Positions 52,025 through 60,554 of a stretch of 64,000 bases of DNA are shown here, one piece after another. Under the pieces are notes generated by a model. It was not told where the DNA came from, made no database searches, and saw only the letters and a program-made list of their open reading frames with translations. The DNA lies in assembly GCA_900551445.1 (NCBI GenBank), contig URWA01000004.1:61189-125188 (forward strand), read 5' to 3'. The stretch comes from an uncultured Bacteroides sp. (GTDB lineage: Bacteria; Bacteroidota; Bacteroidia; Bacteroidales; Bacteroidaceae). Both the position numbers and the translations under genes were made by a program. Position 1 is the stretch's first letter. Each line of letters starts with the position of its first letter.

Positions 52025-53212
52025 ATGATCTGGAAATTATTGAGACAGCACATCAGTGTGGCGCAGCTGGCAGGGTTCTTCCTGGCCAACCTGTGTGGCA
52101 TGGTCATCGTGCTGCTGAGCATACAGTTTTACAAGGACGTGTTGCCGGTGTTCACGCAGGGCGACAGTTTCATGAAGAAGGACTATGTGATTGTGAGCAA
52201 GAAGGTGAGCACGCTGGGCAGCCTGGTGAGCAAGGGCGGCACGTTCTCGAAAGGGGACATCGCCGACATGGAAGCACAGCCGTTTGCCAAGCGTACGGGG
52301 GCTTTCACTCCGGCGCAGTTTGAGGTGTCGGCGGGCATGGGCATGGCGGGCATGCAGCTCTCCACGGCCATGTTTTTCGAGTCGGTGCCCGATGAGTTTG
52401 TGGACGTGCGGCTGGAGGGCTGGACGTATCGCGTGGGGCAGGACGAGATTCCGATTATCATCCCGCGCAACTACCTGAACCTGTACAACTTCGGTTTCGC
52501 GCAGAGCCGTAACCTGCCGCAGCTGTCGGAGGGGGTGATGGGCATGATGACGCTCGATGTCCGTATCAGCGGGCAGGGGCGCACGGAACGCATGAAGGGA
52601 CGCATCGTGGGCTTCTCGAACCGGCTGAACACGATTCTGGTGCCGCAGGCGTTCATGGACTGGGCCAACGGGGCTTTCGGTGACGGACGGGACAACGCGC
52701 CTTCGCGGCTGATTGTGGAGGTGGACAACCCGGCGGACGACCGTATCGCGAAGTATTTCAAGGACCGGGGGTATGACACGGAAGGTGACAAGCTGGATGC
52801 GGGCAAGACTACGTGGTTCCTGAAGATGGTGACGGGCATCGTGCTGACGGTGGGCCTGATTATCAGTGTGCTGTCGTTCTACCTGCTGATGCTGAGCATC
52901 TACCTGCTGTTGCAGAAGAACACGAAGAAGCTGGAGAACCTGCTGCTCATCGGATTCAGTCCGGCGGCGGTGGCGCGTCCGTATCAGGTGCTCACGGTGG
53001 CACTGAACGCGGCGGTGGCGGTAATCGGCGTGCTGATAGTGTGTGCGGTCCGCGGCGGGTATCTGGACATGCTGGGCCGGTTGGTACCCGACATGGAAGA
53101 GGGCAGCCTGTGGCCGGCCTTGCTGACGGCGGGCGTGCTGTTCCTGGTGGTGTCGGTGCTGAACGTGCTGGCTGTGCGGCAGAAGGTGGATTCCATCCGG
53201 TTGAAGAAGTGA
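52025..53212 (+). CDS. ABC transporter permease, FtsX/MacB-like
   Basis: This 395-residue protein has an N-terminal helix (QLAGFFLANLCGMVIVLLSI, about 14-33), a large periplasmic domain (to about 265) and three C-terminal helices (MVTGIVLTVGLIISVLSFYLL, AVAVIGVLIVCAV, LLTAGVLFLVVSVLNVL). A coupling loop KKLENLLLIGFSPAAVARPY lies between them. This is the 1+3 topology of FtsX/MacB-type permeases, which push or extract substrates at the inner membrane. It pairs with the ATPase just upstream. Confidence 0.9.
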   Translation: MIWKLLRQHISVAQLAGFFLANLCGMVIVLLSIQFYKDVLPVFTQGDSFMKKDYVIVSKKVSTLGSLVSKGGTFSKGDIADMEAQPFAKRTGAFTPAQFEVSAGMGMAGMQLSTAMFFESVPDEFVDVRLEGWTYRVGQDEIPIIIPRNYLNLYNFGFAQSRNLPQLSEGVMGMMTLDVRISGQGRTERMKGRIVGFSNRLNTILVPQAFMDWANGAFGDGRDNAPSRLIVEVDNPADDRIAKYFKDRGYDTEGDKLDAGKTTWFLKMVTGIVLTVGLIISVLSFYLLMLSIYLLLQKNTKKLENLLLIGFSPAAVARPYQVLTVALNAAVAVIGVLIVCAVRGGYLDMLGRLVPDMEEGSLWPALLTAGVLFLVVSVLNVLAVRQKVDSIRLKK

Positions 53213-53254
53213 TGATATTACTGGTTTGAGTGCTGAAGAATGCTTAATAGAATT

Positions 53255-53284
53255 TTCAAACTTTAAAAAGAATAAGTATATTTG
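53255..53284 (+). promoter_or_regulatory. Promoter for the third ATPase cassette
   Basis: TTTC in place of TTTG (ending 53257), 19 bases, then TATATTTG (53277-53284), an exact -7 match. The expected start is near 53291, only about 10 bases before the ATG at 53301. Confidence 0.65.
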
Positions 53285-53300
53285 TACCCAAAATTAGTTT

Positions 53301-53567
53301 ATGCTGTATTGTATTACATATGATATAAAGGAACTTGCTAAAGAGGAAGCCTTATTGAAACAGTTGAAAGAACTAGGAGAAACGAACCAGTTTATTTCGA
53401 ATTGTTGGTTCCTTTATTGTGATAAGGACAAAGATGAAATATATGAATTGTTGAAGGCGAAACTAGATGCGCCTGATTTATTATTTATTTCTAGAACTCG
53501 TCTTTCTCATATGGCAGGATGGCTTCCTAACACTTCTGTTGAGTGGTTAAAATCGCATCCTAAATAA
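53301..53567 (+). CDS. Cas2/VapD-fold-like small protein (cassette 3)
   Basis: This 88-residue protein has the ferredoxin-like order beta-alpha-beta-beta-alpha-beta: LYCITYDI (with Tyr7-Asp8), helix LLKQLKELG, strand NCWFLYCDKDKDEIYELL, strand DLLFISRTR, and the closing AGWLPNTSVEWLKS (73-86). This matches the small Cas2/VapD-like family often annotated as SinR-like. These typically run I-x-YDL, a WxxxxSTWxV strand and GWLP-x-A-WEWL. Cas2 itself needs Asp8; here Asp8 is kept. There is no cas1 or CRISPR array. It is AT-rich, unlike the ABC genes upstream, and starts a three-gene set. Confidence 0.75.
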   Translation: MLYCITYDIKELAKEEALLKQLKELGETNQFISNCWFLYCDKDKDEIYELLKAKLDAPDLLFISRTRLSHMAGWLPNTSVEWLKSHPK

Positions 53568-53575
53568 GATTGATT

Positions 53576-54697
53576 ATGATTTCTTCGTTAACAATTGACA
53601 ATTTCAAATGTTTTTCTTCTTCTACAGATTTCGATTTAAGTGCTTTGAATCTATTTACTGGGTATAATGGAAGAGGAAAATCTTCTGTTTTTCAGGTGCT
53701 TTTATTGTTGTCACAAAGTCTTCAAAAGAATGGAAATATAGAAAAACTGGAAGTTAATGGTGATTTTGTACGACTTGATTTGTTTGAAGATTTGGTAAAT
53801 AGGAACCGTTTAGGTGATAATATTTATTTTAAATTAAAGACAACAGAAACTGAATATTCTTTAGTGGAATTAGGATACAAAGAGATGTCAGATCGAGTTG
53901 GCAAGATTGTAGAACTAAAAATAAACGGTCAGAATTATTTTCAGCAAGCCACATCCCTTTCAGATAATACGAATGTAAAACAGGAAAATCATTTATATAT
54001 TTATCCAAAAGATTTCCAAAGTCTATTTATGGATTACAATTATATTTCTGCCGATCGATTGGGCCCGACTCGTTATGAAGAAAAAGAAGAAATAAATGCT
54101 TCTAACCCAGTTGGATGTAATGGTGAACATCGGCTGAATATGTTGATTAAAGAAAGTAATTTGCTGGATGAGGTGAGCCGATGGGTTAGTTATATAATGG
54201 ATGGAGGAACCTTAGAAATAACAGGAGGAGAAAATAAGCAAAGTGCTGTATTGAATTTGTTATTTCAGATTGGAAAAGATAAAGGCCTTAAATCAATAAA
54301 TTGCGGCTTTGGATACAGTTATATTTTGCCTATTGTAATTATGGCATTGACTATTGACCGGGGTTGTCTGTTTATCGAGAATCCTGAGGCTCATTTACAT
54401 CCTAGGGCACAGTCGCGTTTAATGGAATTAATTTGTCAAATGACAAAAAATAAACATGTACAAATCTTTATTGAAACGCACAGTGAGCATATTATAAATA
54501 GTGTACGATTGTGTTCCTTAAAGAAAGATTCCCCTATAACTCATAAAGATGTGAGTCTTTATTTTTTTGATAAAGATTATACTGTTTTGCCATTAGTAAT
54601 GGATGAACAAGGTCAAATATCTGAATGGCCAAGTGGTTTTTTTGATCAACAGGAGATTGATTTAAGTAATATTCTTAAACTTGGTTTGTTTAAATGA
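53576..54697 (+). CDS. DUF3696-type AAA ATPase (cassette 3)
   Basis: The start is MISSLTIDNFKCF at 53576; an in-frame TTG at 53570 is less likely. The 373-residue ATPase has Walker A GYNGRGKS (29-36) and a long insert. The middle carries YISADRLGPTRYE, characteristic of the DUF3696/AAA_21 group, then NCGFGYSYILPIVIMAL. Walker B is LFIENPEAHLHPRAQ and the switch region is FIETHSEHIINSVR. A C-terminal WPSGFFDQQEIDLSNIL is the DUF3696 tail. ATPases of this group often occur with toxins or nucleases. The next gene overlaps by 4 bases. Confidence 0.92.
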   Translation: MISSLTIDNFKCFSSSTDFDLSALNLFTGYNGRGKSSVFQVLLLLSQSLQKNGNIEKLEVNGDFVRLDLFEDLVNRNRLGDNIYFKLKTTETEYSLVELGYKEMSDRVGKIVELKINGQNYFQQATSLSDNTNVKQENHLYIYPKDFQSLFMDYNYISADRLGPTRYEEKEEINASNPVGCNGEHRLNMLIKESNLLDEVSRWVSYIMDGGTLEITGGENKQSAVLNLLFQIGKDKGLKSINCGFGYSYILPIVIMALTIDRGCLFIENPEAHLHPRAQSRLMELICQMTKNKHVQIFIETHSEHIINSVRLCSLKKDSPITHKDVSLYFFDKDYTVLPLVMDEQGQISEWPSGFFDQQEIDLSNILKLGLFK

Positions 54698-55575
54698 TTG
54701 CTCATCTTTATATATGCGATCAGTCGTTTGTGTATAACGGTCAAGATTCCGATCGTGAAGTAGAACGAAAATTGTTAGAGTTTAAATTGATGGTGAATAA
54801 AGCTAAAGAGTATAGAGACAATGAGTTTTATTTAAACAATAATCAATTTACCAATACTGTTATACTTTCGAATAAGGTAACGATTGCAGATGTATTAAAT
54901 ACTGGAGAAAGGCGATTAGGGAGGGATAGTATGAATTTGTTTTTGTCCCTTTTTAAAATATGTAAGAAATGTACTTTGTCTAAAAATGAATTGGTAGAAT
55001 ATCTGGAATTAGAGGATGAAACTCAATGTAATGGAATATTGGTTCTAAATACGCAAGATGATTTGCCTAAAAATCATCAAGTTATTTCTACGGTAGGAGG
55101 GTGGCTCCAATTCCGTCGATATTATTTAGGTAAATATCCGGGAGATACAGTATATTTTTTGGAAGAAGCTAAAAAATATTTTACAAGACTTTGTATTCAT
55201 GAGCATAATAAAGATAAATACTTAAAAGAAATCTTATCAACACATAGTCAGCGTATCGTAGCCTATTTGAGTGTATTAAATGATTTTTTTATTTCTGATT
55301 ATAAGGAATTTAAAGGTGATTTAATTCAGTATCTTCCTATGTTCTCAAAAAAATATAAGATTGATGGTGCTTCTTTTGAGGGCAAAAAAGAAGAAAAATT
55401 CAAGTGTACTTTTAAAGATAAAAATAATGAGCACATAGAAATGTATTGTGAGCCCCATCTTAAAATGTATACTGATAATTTTGGAAATGCAAATCAGCAA
55501 GGTCGTATTTATTTTAATGCTCCTCGGAAGGGTGACGAAATATTGTATGTAGGATTCATATGTAGGCATTTATAA
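54694..55575 (+). CDS. Unrecognised partner of DUF3696 ATPase (cassette 3)
   Basis: This 293-residue soluble protein shows no family I can name. Residues 1-120 are mixed alpha/beta, then a region with GGWLQFRRYYLGKYPGD. The last 42 residues run CEPHLKMYTDN...QGRIYFNAPRKGDEILYVGFICRHL. The order H-K, R-I-Y-F, then a strand ending in basic/His-Leu is faintly like the end of RelE/ParE-type toxins, but similarity is too weak to call. Strict 4-base overlap with the ATPase argues for a joint function. AT-rich. Confidence 0.8.
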   Translation: MIAHLYICDQSFVYNGQDSDREVERKLLEFKLMVNKAKEYRDNEFYLNNNQFTNTVILSNKVTIADVLNTGERRLGRDSMNLFLSLFKICKKCTLSKNELVEYLELEDETQCNGILVLNTQDDLPKNHQVISTVGGWLQFRRYYLGKYPGDTVYFLEEAKKYFTRLCIHEHNKDKYLKEILSTHSQRIVAYLSVLNDFFISDYKEFKGDLIQYLPMFSKKYKIDGASFEGKKEEKFKCTFKDKNNEHIEMYCEPHLKMYTDNFGNANQQGRIYFNAPRKGDEILYVGFICRHL

Positions 55576-55593
55576 ATTAAGTATAATCGACAC

Positions 55594-56007
55594 ATGAAAA
55601 AACTGAAGAATGTATGGCTTTATCTAAGCTTTCTGTTGTTTGTGGCCGGCATGGCAAGTTGTAGTTCCGAAGACCCTACGGGTGTGGAGGTATCGCGTGA
55701 GGATATCATCGGCACGTGGAAGGTGACGGCGAATGACTGGTCGGATTCGGAGGGAGATTCCGGACGGAATGACCACGTGGAAATGACGCTGACCCTGAAC
55801 AGTGACGGCACGACGTCTTTCCAGGGGTATCACTACCAATGGACGTTGGGCAAGCAAGGGGTGCTGACCATTTCGGGGGCGGGCAACCTGAACGTGCGGG
55901 TGACGATTCTTTCGCTGGACGACGGGGTGCTGCAGGCTACGTATTCCTTCAGTTCCTCTTCGGAAGCATACGAGGTGGATGGAAACTATACCTTCCAGCG
56001 GATGTGA
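55594..56007 (+). CDS. Small lipocalin-like lipoprotein
   Basis: This 137-residue protein has a lipoprotein signal with lipobox GMASC (Cys23). The mature part begins EDIIGTWKVTANDW, a lipocalin-like G-x-W motif, followed by alternating strands (HVEMTLTLNSDGTTSFQGYHYQW, VLTISGAGNLNVRVTIL, LQATYSFSS). It ends YTFQRM. This is the pattern of Bacteroides lipocalin-like/DUF5004-type lipoproteins. Function unknown. GC-rich again, so the AT-rich cassette ends just before it. Confidence 0.82.
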   Translation: MKKLKNVWLYLSFLLFVAGMASCSSEDPTGVEVSREDIIGTWKVTANDWSDSEGDSGRNDHVEMTLTLNSDGTTSFQGYHYQWTLGKQGVLTISGAGNLNVRVTILSLDDGVLQATYSFSSSSEAYEVDGNYTFQRM

Positions 56008-56025
56008 TTTTTCTTGAAATTTTTA

Positions 56026-56096
56026 GACAGAAGAACACAAGGACATAAGGGCAGAGGTGTTTGTTTTATGTCCTTGTGTTCTTTTGTTCTTCTGTC
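56026..56096. repeat. Long inverted repeat (possible bidirectional terminator)
   Basis: AAGAACACAAGGACATAA (56031-56048) pairs perfectly with TTATGTCCTTGTGTTCTT (56066-56083) around a 17-base loop. The outer GACAG and CTGTC extend the symmetry. The words match those in the block at 44064-44298. Confidence 0.85.
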
Positions 56097-56375
56097 CAAC
56101 CCCCACTCCATGTGACCGCACACACCTGAAATTTATGTAAATAATTGTTTAATAAAAAACGGCTGTGTGAACGAGTGTAAAACGCTCTGTCCGATATCCC
56201 TTGATTTATGTCTATTATTGGGGGAATCAGTATAAAATATGTTACATGGAGTTACACCTATGTGAGTTTATTCTGTAAATTTGCGTTACATAAATGGTCA
56301 AACTTTTGACAAACACCCGGGACGTTTGGAAGAAGAGAGACCAAGAAGATTCATTTTTAATTAAAATAATAGCTT
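56097..56375. promoter_or_regulatory. atpD upstream region with likely -7 element
   Basis: TAAATTTG (56276-56283) fits TAnnTTTG; the upstream box is poor (TTA at 56252-56254, spacer 21). The predicted start leaves about 85 bases of leader before atpD. No gene is seen in this stretch. Confidence 0.5.
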
Positions 56376-57905
56376 ATGTCAAAAATCGTTGGACACATTT
56401 CGCAGGTAATCGGTCCGGTGGTCGATGTGTACTTCAAGTTCGAAGAAGGACAAGACGTGGAACACGCCTTGCCGAAAATCCACGATGCCATGACGATCGC
56501 CCGTAGCGACGGTCGTACGCTGGTGATTGAAGTACAGCAACACATCGGTGAAGACACGGTACGTTGCGTGGCCATGGACAGCACGGACGGATTGAAGCGC
56601 GGACTGGAAGTCGTTCCTACCGGTCATCCGATCACGATGCCTATCGGTAACCAGATCAAGGGCCGTGTGATGAACGTGGTAGGTGACACCATTGACGGAA
56701 TGAAGAGTCTGGACAAGAAAGACGGATTCCCCATTCACCGTGAACCTCCGAAATTCGAAGACCTGGCTACCACCCAGGAAGTATTGTTTACCGGTATCAA
56801 GGTGATTGATTTGCTGGAACCTTATCTGAAAGGTGGTAAAATCGGTCTGTTTGGTGGGGCGGGCGTCGGAAAAACCGTGCTCATCAAAGAGTTAATCAAC
56901 AACATTGCCAAGAAACACAATGGTTTCTCCGTGTTTGCAGGTGTGGGTGAGCGTACCCGTGAAGGTAATGACTTGCTGAGAGAAATGATTGAATCTGGCG
57001 TAATCCGCTACGGTGACGACTTCCTTAAGAGTATGGAAGAAGGCAACTGGGACCTCTCGAAGGTGGATTACAACGAAGTGGAAAAATCGCAGGTGGCCAT
57101 GGTGTTCGGTCAGATGAACGAACCTCCCGGTGCCCGTCAGTCTGTGGCGCTTTCCGGTCTGACTCTGGCAGAGTCTTTCCGTGACCGTCAGACAGGCGAG
57201 AACGGTCCGCGCGATATCCTGTTCTTTATCGACAACATCTTCCGTTTCACGCAGGCAGGTTCCGAGGTTTCCGCCTTGCTGGGACGTATGCCGTCTGCAG
57301 TAGGTTACCAGCCGACACTGGCTACGGAAATGGGTCAGATGCAGGAACGAATCACTTCTACGAAGAACGGGTCTATCACTTCTGTTCAGGCGGTGTATGT
57401 GCCTGCCGACGACTTGACCGACCCTGCTCCGGCTACAACCTTTACGCACCTTGACGCCACTACGGTGTTGAGCCGTAAGATTACTGAGCTGGGTATCTAT
57501 CCGGCTGTGGATCCGCTGGACTCTACGTCGCGTATCCTCGACCCGCTGATTGTGGGAAAGGAACACTACGAGACTGCTCAGCGCGTGAAACAGATTCTGC
57601 AGCGTAACAAGGAACTTCAGGATATTATCTCCATCCTGGGTATGGATGAACTTTCGGACGAAGACCGTCTGACAGTGAACCGTGCCCGCCGTGTACAGCG
57701 ATTCCTGTCGCAGCCGTTTGCCGTGGCTGAACAGTTCACCGGTGTGCCGGGTGTGATGGTTTCCATCGAAGACACCATCAAGGGCTTCAAGATGATTCTG
57801 GACGGCGAGGTGGACTATCTGCCTGAACAGGCCTTCCTGAACGTGGGTACCATTGAGGATGCCATCGAGAAGGGTAAGAAGTTGCTGGAAGCTGCAAAGA
57901 GTTAA
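56376..57905 (+). CDS. atpD: ATP synthase F1 subunit beta
   Basis: This 509-residue catalytic subunit has the P-loop GGAGVGKT (about 166-173), the catalytic GVGERTREGND stretch (Glu/Arg of the active site) and the FFIDNIFRFTQAGSEVSALLGRMPSAVGYQPTLATEMG region. The DELSDEDRLTV sequence close to the DELSEED lever is also present. It is first in the operon, the Bacteroidetes order in which beta and epsilon precede the Fo genes. It is somewhat longer than the E. coli protein (460), as is usual in this phylum. Confidence 0.99.
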   Translation: MSKIVGHISQVIGPVVDVYFKFEEGQDVEHALPKIHDAMTIARSDGRTLVIEVQQHIGEDTVRCVAMDSTDGLKRGLEVVPTGHPITMPIGNQIKGRVMNVVGDTIDGMKSLDKKDGFPIHREPPKFEDLATTQEVLFTGIKVIDLLEPYLKGGKIGLFGGAGVGKTVLIKELINNIAKKHNGFSVFAGVGERTREGNDLLREMIESGVIRYGDDFLKSMEEGNWDLSKVDYNEVEKSQVAMVFGQMNEPPGARQSVALSGLTLAESFRDRQTGENGPRDILFFIDNIFRFTQAGSEVSALLGRMPSAVGYQPTLATEMGQMQERITSTKNGSITSVQAVYVPADDLTDPAPATTFTHLDATTVLSRKITELGIYPAVDPLDSTSRILDPLIVGKEHYETAQRVKQILQRNKELQDIISILGMDELSDEDRLTVNRARRVQRFLSQPFAVAEQFTGVPGVMVSIEDTIKGFKMILDGEVDYLPEQAFLNVGTIEDAIEKGKKLLEAAKS

Positions 57906-57934
57906 TAATTAAAAGTTAAAAGTTAAAAGCTGAT
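57905..57934. repeat. AT-rich 'AAAAGTTAAAAG' spacer
   Basis: AAAAGTTAAAAGTTAAAAG repeats between atpD and atpC, in the opposite orientation to the minus-strand spacers of the same kind. Confidence 0.6.
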
Positions 57935-57942
57935 AGCTTAAT

Positions 57943-58188
57943 ATGAAAGAACTTCATCTGGTTATCGTTTCACCCGAACGCCTGGTTTACGAAGGAAAAG
58001 TGAGCCTGGTGACCTTTCCGGGAGGTGCTGGAAAATTCCAGGTCATGGCCGACCATGCCCCGCTGATTTCCACGCTCGCGGCAGGGGAAGTGAAATACGT
58101 GGCCGGAAAGGAAACGCACTCGCTGCAAATCAAAGGCGGGTTCGTGGAAGTCAAAAACAATCAGATTTCAGTCTGTGCCGAACTCTGA
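57943..58188 (+). CDS. atpC: ATP synthase F1 subunit epsilon (short form)
   Basis: This 81-residue protein has the beta-sandwich opening LHLVIVSPERLVYEGKVSLVTFPGGAGKFQVMADHAPLISTLAAGEVKYV, with the G-x-F-x-V-M-x-x-H-A-P-L signature. It ends with IKGGFVEVKNNQISVCAE. It lacks the C-terminal helical hairpin of E. coli epsilon (about 135 residues). A short epsilon is normal in Bacteroides, so inhibition through that hairpin is absent here. Confidence 0.96.
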   Translation: MKELHLVIVSPERLVYEGKVSLVTFPGGAGKFQVMADHAPLISTLAAGEVKYVAGKETHSLQIKGGFVEVKNNQISVCAEL

Positions 58189-58257
58189 GAAGAGTGGGGC
58201 GGACGTTGAACCGAATATGTTTTTGGCGGCTTTCCGAATGAAAAACCGCACGATACT

Positions 58258-58749
58258 ATGTTTTTGTTGACCGTGAAGAAAAAATTTGTGAAAGAATTGA
58301 CCGTGATAGGAATCGTACTGACAGCGCTTGTCGCCGTGGTGTATCACTTGTTCATCCCCGACAGGTATTTCCTGTGGTTTCCTGCCATCCCGATATTCTT
58401 TTATCTTTTCGGTCTTTTTTACATAGAAATGTTCGCGTTCAATTACCGTTTGGGTATCCAGAAGATTGCAATGACCTATCTGGTGTGCAAGGCGTTGAAA
58501 TTCATCCTGAGCGCACTGGTGCTGATATTCTACGGATTTGTGATTGAGCATGAAGTAGTGGCCTTCATGGTGACCTTCATCTTCTTTTACTTTGCGTTTC
58601 TGATATTCGAAACCCGTTTTTTCCTTCTTTTTGAAGCGAAACTCAAATTAAGACAAAAAACAAATGATGAAAAAAATACGGTACATAGTGATTACGCTGC
58701 TACTGCTGATGGTGGTTCCGGCCGCCACGGTGAAGGCACAGGCCGCTGA
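58258..58749 (+). CDS. AtpI/Fo-associated four-helix membrane protein
   Basis: The 163-residue protein has four predicted helices (about 12-30, 38-60, 72-95 and 100-125), followed by a hydrophilic tail. It sits between atpC and atpB, where AtpI-type c-ring assembly factors or an unnamed Fo gene are found. Its 3' end overlaps the start of atpB by 86 bases in another frame, so the tail (from about residue 136) is largely a product of the overlap. Homology to AtpI proper is not evident from the sequence. Confidence 0.78.
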   Translation: MFLLTVKKKFVKELTVIGIVLTALVAVVYHLFIPDRYFLWFPAIPIFFYLFGLFYIEMFAFNYRLGIQKIAMTYLVCKALKFILSALVLIFYGFVIEHEVVAFMVTFIFFYFAFLIFETRFFLLFEAKLKLRQKTNDEKNTVHSDYAATADGGSGRHGEGTGR

Positions 58750-59725
58750 GGGCGACGTGGACGTGAATGAACTGGTGTTCGGACACATCGGCGACGCGTA
58801 TGAGTGGCACATCGCGACCTTCGGCAACACGGAGGTGCGCATCCCGCTGCCCGTCATCGTGAAAAGCAGTACAGGCTGGCACGTGTTCTCGTCTGCCCGG
58901 CTGGAGGAAGGTCCTTACGAGGGTCTCTACGTGGCCAAGGGCGGCAGCTACGACGGCAAAATCGTGGAACGGAACGCGGCCGGCGAGGAGGTGCGTCCGC
59001 TGGACATCTCCATTACGAAGAATGTGCTGGGCTTGTTTATCAACAGTGCGGTGCTGCTGGTGATTATGCTGAGCTGCGTGCGCTGGTACAAGAAACATCC
59101 GCTGGAAGACGGGGCGCCCAAAGGGGGTGTCGGCATGATAGAGGCTACGGTGATGTCGATTTACAACGACGTGATAAAGGGCTGTGTGGGCGAGAACTAC
59201 CGCCGCTACGCACCTTATCTGCTCACTGCTTTCTTCTTCGTGCTGGCCAACAACCTGATGGGGCTGATTCCGATTTTCCCCGGGGGAGCCAACGTGACGG
59301 GTAACATCGCCATTACGATGGTGCTGGCCCTGTGTACGTTCGTGCTGACCAACGTGTACGGTACGAAGGCTTACTGGAAGGAAATCTTCTGGCCTGATGT
59401 GCCTACCTGGCTGAAGGCGCCGGTGCCTATGATGCCGTTGATTGAATTCTTCGGTATCTTTACCAAGCCGTTTGCACTGATGATCCGTTTGTTTGCCAAC
59501 ATCATGGCAGGACATGCGGCAGTGCTGAGTCTGATTGCCATTATCTTCATCACGGTGAAATCGGGACCGGTAATCAACGGTTCGATGACGGTGGTGGCTG
59601 TGGCATTCGGCATTTTCATGGATGCGCTGGAACTTCTGGTGGCATTCATCCAGGCATACGTGTTCACGATGCTGTCGGCCGTGTTTATCGGCTTGTCGCA
59701 GGTGAAGGAGCATGCCAAGAAATAA
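58664..59725 (+). CDS. atpB: ATP synthase Fo subunit a
   Basis: This 353-residue protein has a signal-like first helix (MMKKIRYIVITLLLLMVVPAATVKA) and a periplasmic N-terminal domain of about 100 residues, typical of Bacteroidetes. The conserved Fo a region follows: PYLLTAFFFVLANNLMGLIPIFPGGANVTGN, then the essential Arg in KPFALMIRLFANIMAGHA (about 267-284) and a final helix IQAYVFTMLSAVFIGLS. It channels protons to the c ring. Confidence 0.97.
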   Translation: MMKKIRYIVITLLLLMVVPAATVKAQAAEGDVDVNELVFGHIGDAYEWHIATFGNTEVRIPLPVIVKSSTGWHVFSSARLEEGPYEGLYVAKGGSYDGKIVERNAAGEEVRPLDISITKNVLGLFINSAVLLVIMLSCVRWYKKHPLEDGAPKGGVGMIEATVMSIYNDVIKGCVGENYRRYAPYLLTAFFFVLANNLMGLIPIFPGGANVTGNIAITMVLALCTFVLTNVYGTKAYWKEIFWPDVPTWLKAPVPMMPLIEFFGIFTKPFALMIRLFANIMAGHAAVLSLIAIIFITVKSGPVINGSMTVVAVAFGIFMDALELLVAFIQAYVFTMLSAVFIGLSQVKEHAKK

Positions 59726-59770
59726 TAGATTAAAGAAAATTAAAGTATAACCTTTTAAAACAAGAAAATT

Positions 59771-60025
59771 ATGTTATTGTCAGTTTTATTGCAGGTAGCT
59801 GCAGGTGTAGGTATTAGTAAATTGGGCGCCGCTATCGGTGCAGGTATTGCAGTTTTGGGTGCCGGTATCGGTATCGGTAAGATTGGTGGCTCGGCAATGG
59901 AGGCAATGGCCCGTCAGCCGGAAGCTTCAGGCGACTTGCGTATGAACATGATCATCGCTGCCGCCCTGGTAGAAGGTGTGGCTCTGATTGCCATCGTGGT
60001 TTGTTTGTTGACATTGTTCTTGTAA
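59771..60025 (+). CDS. atpE: ATP synthase Fo subunit c
   Basis: The 84-residue hairpin has helix 1 with the repeat GAAIGAGIAVLGAGIGIGKIGG, the polar loop AMARQPEAS and helix 2 carrying the ion-binding glutamate in AALVEGVALIAIVVCLL. The Gln and Ser/Thr used by Na+-type c subunits are not at the expected sites (Lys/Gly instead), so H+ coupling is likely. Confidence 0.98.
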   Translation: MLLSVLLQVAAGVGISKLGAAIGAGIAVLGAGIGIGKIGGSAMEAMARQPEASGDLRMNMIIAAALVEGVALIAIVVCLLTLFL

Positions 60026-60043
60026 TAAATAAAACAGTAAGTT

Positions 60044-60547
60044 ATGGGATTATTAACTCCGGATCCGGGGCTGCTGTTCTGGATGATTATCACCTTCGGA
60101 GTCGTGTTCTTCATTTTGGCGAAATACGGCTTCCCGGTAATCATCAAGACGGTGGAGGACCGGAAAGCATACATTGACAACTCGCTCAAGGCAGCTCGCG
60201 AGGCCAACGAACAGCTGGCGAACGTGAAGGTGGAAGGAGAGAAAATCCTGACACAGGCTCACGAGGAACAGAGCCGTATATTGAGTGAGGCTGCGGCTAC
60301 ACGCGACCGTATCATCAAGGACGCTCAGGACAAGGCCTTCGCCGAAGGCAACCGCCTGATGGAGGAGATGAAGAAGCAGATTGAAACGGAAAAGGAAAGT
60401 GCCATCCGTGACATCCGCCGTCAGGTAGCTGTGCTGTCGGTGGGCATTGCGGAAAAAATCATGCGCAGCAAACTGGCCGACGAGAAGGAACAGTCCGCGC
60501 TGATTGACCGTCTGCTGGATGAAATGATTGAATCTTCTAAAAAATAA
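60044..60547 (+). CDS. atpF: ATP synthase Fo subunit b
   Basis: The 167-residue protein has one N-terminal membrane helix (LLFWMIITFGVVFFILAKYGFPVII, about 9-33), then a long amphipathic helix rich in Ala, Glu, Lys and Arg. The segment runs from ARE-ANEQLANVKVEGEKILTQA to MKKQIETEKESAIRDIRRQVAVLSVGIAEKIM. It forms the stator stalk linking Fo to delta. Confidence 0.97.
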   Translation: MGLLTPDPGLLFWMIITFGVVFFILAKYGFPVIIKTVEDRKAYIDNSLKAAREANEQLANVKVEGEKILTQAHEEQSRILSEAAATRDRIIKDAQDKAFAEGNRLMEEMKKQIETEKESAIRDIRRQVAVLSVGIAEKIMRSKLADEKEQSALIDRLLDEMIESSKK

Positions 60548-60554
60548 ATGAGTT

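Noticed and set aside
53301..53567. Genuine CRISPR Cas2
   Set aside because: The fold pattern is Cas2/VapD-like but no cas1, effector or array is present in the window; the neighbours are an ATPase and an unknown protein.
59771..60025. Na+-type ATP synthase c subunit
   Set aside because: The Gln and Ser/Thr ligands of Na+-type c rings are not at the matching positions; only the common glutamate is present.
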